A stretch of 47,080 nucleotides of DNA from the NCBI GenBank assembly GCA_946414655.1, contig CAMKPL010000001.1, positions 1 through 47,080 of the forward strand, written 5' to 3'. The stretch comes from an uncultured Caryophanales bacterium (GTDB taxonomy: Bacteria > Bacillota_I > Bacilli_A > RFN20 > CAG-826). The translations under genes were made by a program, and so were the position numbers. Position 1 is the stretch's first letter; each line of letters begins with the position of its first letter. This document shows, piece by piece, positions 45,466 through 47,080 of this stretch. A model generated the notes under the pieces. It was not told where the DNA came from. It made no database searches and was given only the letters and a program-made list of their open reading frames with translations.

Positions 45466-47080
45466 CTATTTAATCTTTCGATAAATAATTAGTAATGAAT
45501 TGAGCGTCATGAGCACGGTTAGGCCCGTGTCTGCGAGGACAGCAATCTCCATATTCGAGACAACTTTGGTCATTAATAAGACGATGACAGCAACCTTCAC
45601 CAAGAGGGAGAAAACAATGTTGAATATTGCCACTCGACGAACCTTTTTAGCGATAACAATTGAGTCATAAATCTTTAGTGGATGATCTTGCATAATGACA
45701 ACATCAGAGTTTTCGACGGCCATATCAGATCCAATGCCTCCCATCGCATACCCAACATCAGCACGGATGATAGAAGGGGTATCGTTAATTCCATCTCCGG
45801 CAAATGCGACTAATTTTTTGTTTTCTCGATGTTCGATCGCCTCTTCAACAAACTTGGTTTTATCGCCTGGTAAAAGTTTGGCGTAATAGGCATCAACTCC
45901 AACCTGATTTGCGACCTCTTTAACGGTGGCTTCTTTATCACCAGAAAGAAGCACAACTTTGACACCAAGTTCGTGCATTTTCTTGACCATTAATTTGGCT
46001 TTATCACGAACGATGTCTTGGAGTAAAACATAGCCGATATACTTCCCATTTTTCGCGACATACACCGCAGTTCCTGGTAAATCAATTTCCTCAGCAAAAA
46101 CCCCATATTTTTTAAGCAGGTCAACATTTCCAGCCAGGATTTGCTGGTTTTTATACTTTGTTGATATTCCTAAACCTGGGACCTCTTCATAGTCTTCCTG
46201 ATTGAGTGCTAATTCTGAGATATTTTGGTGTAAAACAATGGCTTTTGCAATTGGGTGATTTGAACGTGATTCAGCAGAGTATAAAGCTTCTAAAAATTCT
46301 TCTTTTGAGACCCCAACATTATGGATTTCAGTGACCTCAAAATTACCATAGGTTAGGGTGCCTGTTTTATCGACGAAAAGCACTCCAATGTTACATAGTG
46401 AATCAAGGTAATTTGCACCCTTAATAACAATGCCTCGTTTGGATGCTAATCCGATGCCAGCAAAATAGGCTAAAGGCACCGAAATAACGATGGCGCAAGG
46501 ACAAGCCACAACAAGGATTGCTAAGCCACGATAAATCCCCTCAGACCATTGTCCTGAAATAATACCTGTAAGTAGTGCAAACAAAATCCCAATGACAAAG
46601 ACGGTTGGTGTATAAATACGTGCAAACCTTGTAATGAATTTTTCGGCTTTAGCTTTGTGTTCTCCAGAGGATTGAACTAGTTCAATAATCTTGGAAATTG
46701 TTGAATCAGCGAACACTTTATTAACACAAACAGTAATTGATCCGCTTCTTAGAATAGAGCCACTCAAAACGTTGGATCCTTCCACGACATCAACCGGCAT
46801 TGGTTCACCTGTTAACGAGGACATGTCTAAGGTTCCTTGGCCATCAATGATTACACCATCCGCTGGAACGATTTCACCAACGTGAACGATAATGTTATCA
46901 TTGACTTTTAAAGTTTCTGGCTTAACTTGGCTAACTTTACCATTCACAATCAAATTCGCGGTATCAGCACGTAAATCAATTGCATTTGAAATAGCATTTT
47001 TAGATTTTCCAGTCGCGATATGTTCAAATAGCTCACCAACTTGATAGAGAGCAACAACCATCACCCCATCCATCATATCG
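45466..47080 (-). CDS. Heavy-metal P1B-type ATPase, Zn/Cd/Pb-export type (N-terminus missing)
   Basis: 537 codons are visible; the frame runs off the window end without a start, so the N-terminal metal-binding domain and first helices (probably ~70-200 residues) are missing. It exports divalent heavy metals using ATP. Motifs: actuator loop SSLTGEP, ion-binding CPC (ACPCAIVISVP), phosphorylation DKTGTLT, HP motif NHPIAK, and hinge GDGINDTPS. The final helix has VLADTGLTVLMTLNSL, matching the P1B-2 (ZntA/CadA) pattern with its ion-binding Asp rather than the copper type. It is not in the operon that follows: a terminator and a strong promoter separate it from rplK. Confidence 0.92.
   Translation of the reverse strand, partial: DMMDGVMVVALYQVGELFEHIATGKSKNAISNAIDLRADTANLIVNGKVSQVKPETLKVNDNIIVHVGEIVPADGVIIDGQGTLDMSSLTGEPMPVDVVEGSNVLSGSILRSGSITVCVNKVFADSTISKIIELVQSSGEHKAKAEKFITRFARIYTPTVFVIGILFALLTGIISGQWSEGIYRGLAILVVACPCAIVISVPLAYFAGIGLASKRGIVIKGANYLDSLCNIGVLFVDKTGTLTYGNFEVTEIHNVGVSKEEFLEALYSAESRSNHPIAKAIVLHQNISELALNQEDYEEVPGLGISTKYKNQQILAGNVDLLKKYGVFAEEIDLPGTAVYVAKNGKYIGYVLLQDIVRDKAKLMVKKMHELGVKVVLLSGDKEATVKEVANQVGVDAYYAKLLPGDKTKFVEEAIEHRENKKLVAFAGDGINDTPSIIRADVGYAMGGIGSDMAVENSDVVIMQDHPLKIYDSIVIAKKVRRVAIFNIVFSLLVKVAVIVLLMTKVVSNMEIAVLADTGLTVLMTLNSLLIIYRKIK

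Overview
The window looks like the end of a contig from an anaerobic, low-GC Bacillota, probably class Bacilli near the Erysipelotrichia / RF39 / Mollicutes side. Support: a partial Bacilli-like 16S rRNA; rapZ-whiA and rplKAJL-(ybxB)-rpoBC-rpsLG-fusA-tuf gene order; pyruvate:ferredoxin oxidoreductase with superoxide reductase; and an Asn at the rifampicin-site position of RpoB that is a known mollicute trait. TGA is a stop here (whiA, uvrA and the HAD gene end in TGA) and Trp is TGG, so the code is the standard bacterial one, not the Mycoplasma code. The exact taxon is inference. The sequence starts inside the 16S gene and ends inside a P-type ATPase gene, as expected of an assembly break at an rRNA operon. 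Every gene I could support lies on the minus strand, so I describe the layout in the direction of transcription, from high to low coordinates.

47080-45466: a Zn/Cd-type P1B ATPase, truncated by the window end, with its own terminator. 45412-34966: a strong promoter, a structured leader, then rplK-rplA-(L10 leader)-rplJ-rplL-ybxB-rpoB-rpoC and a terminator. 34850-34233: a GtrA-family membrane protein and a candidate ~85-nt small RNA, inserted between rpoC and rpsL. 34192-29721: a consensus promoter, rpsL-rpsG-fusA, then tuf with its own promoter and a UUCG terminator.

29719-27305: two tandem RDD-family membrane proteins with large extracytoplasmic loops. 27252-20479: a five-gene CUT1 carbohydrate ABC operon (ATPase with an unusual coiled-coil insertion, two permeases, a lipoprotein binding protein, and a second lipoprotein of unknown function). 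20451-20322: tRNA-Lys(CUU). 20322-19262: a P-loop kinase and a small Rex-N-like HTH protein. 19242-15614: nifJ (PFOR). 15609-5510: one long tightly packed operon of a membrane flippase-like protein, a GT4 glycosyltransferase, uvrA, lgt, a HAD phosphatase, trxB, rapZ, whiA and an XRE regulator. 5494-1121: gapA-pgk-tpiA with a Bax-inhibitor-1 protein and desulfoferrodoxin. 1098-1: rRNA promoter, leader and partial 16S.

Together the genes give lower glycolysis feeding pyruvate to PFOR and reduced ferredoxin, an oxygen-defence enzyme that needs low-potential electrons, and a thioredoxin reductase that appears to lack the usual NADPH-binding motifs and may be ferredoxin-linked. No phage, transposon or CRISPR array was seen. 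The points most worth following up are the ABC-ATPase coiled-coil insertion, the candidate small RNA, the RpoB Asn505, the group of probable leaderless genes, the atypical TrxB, and a 17-bp promoter palindrome shared by nifJ and the lipid operon.
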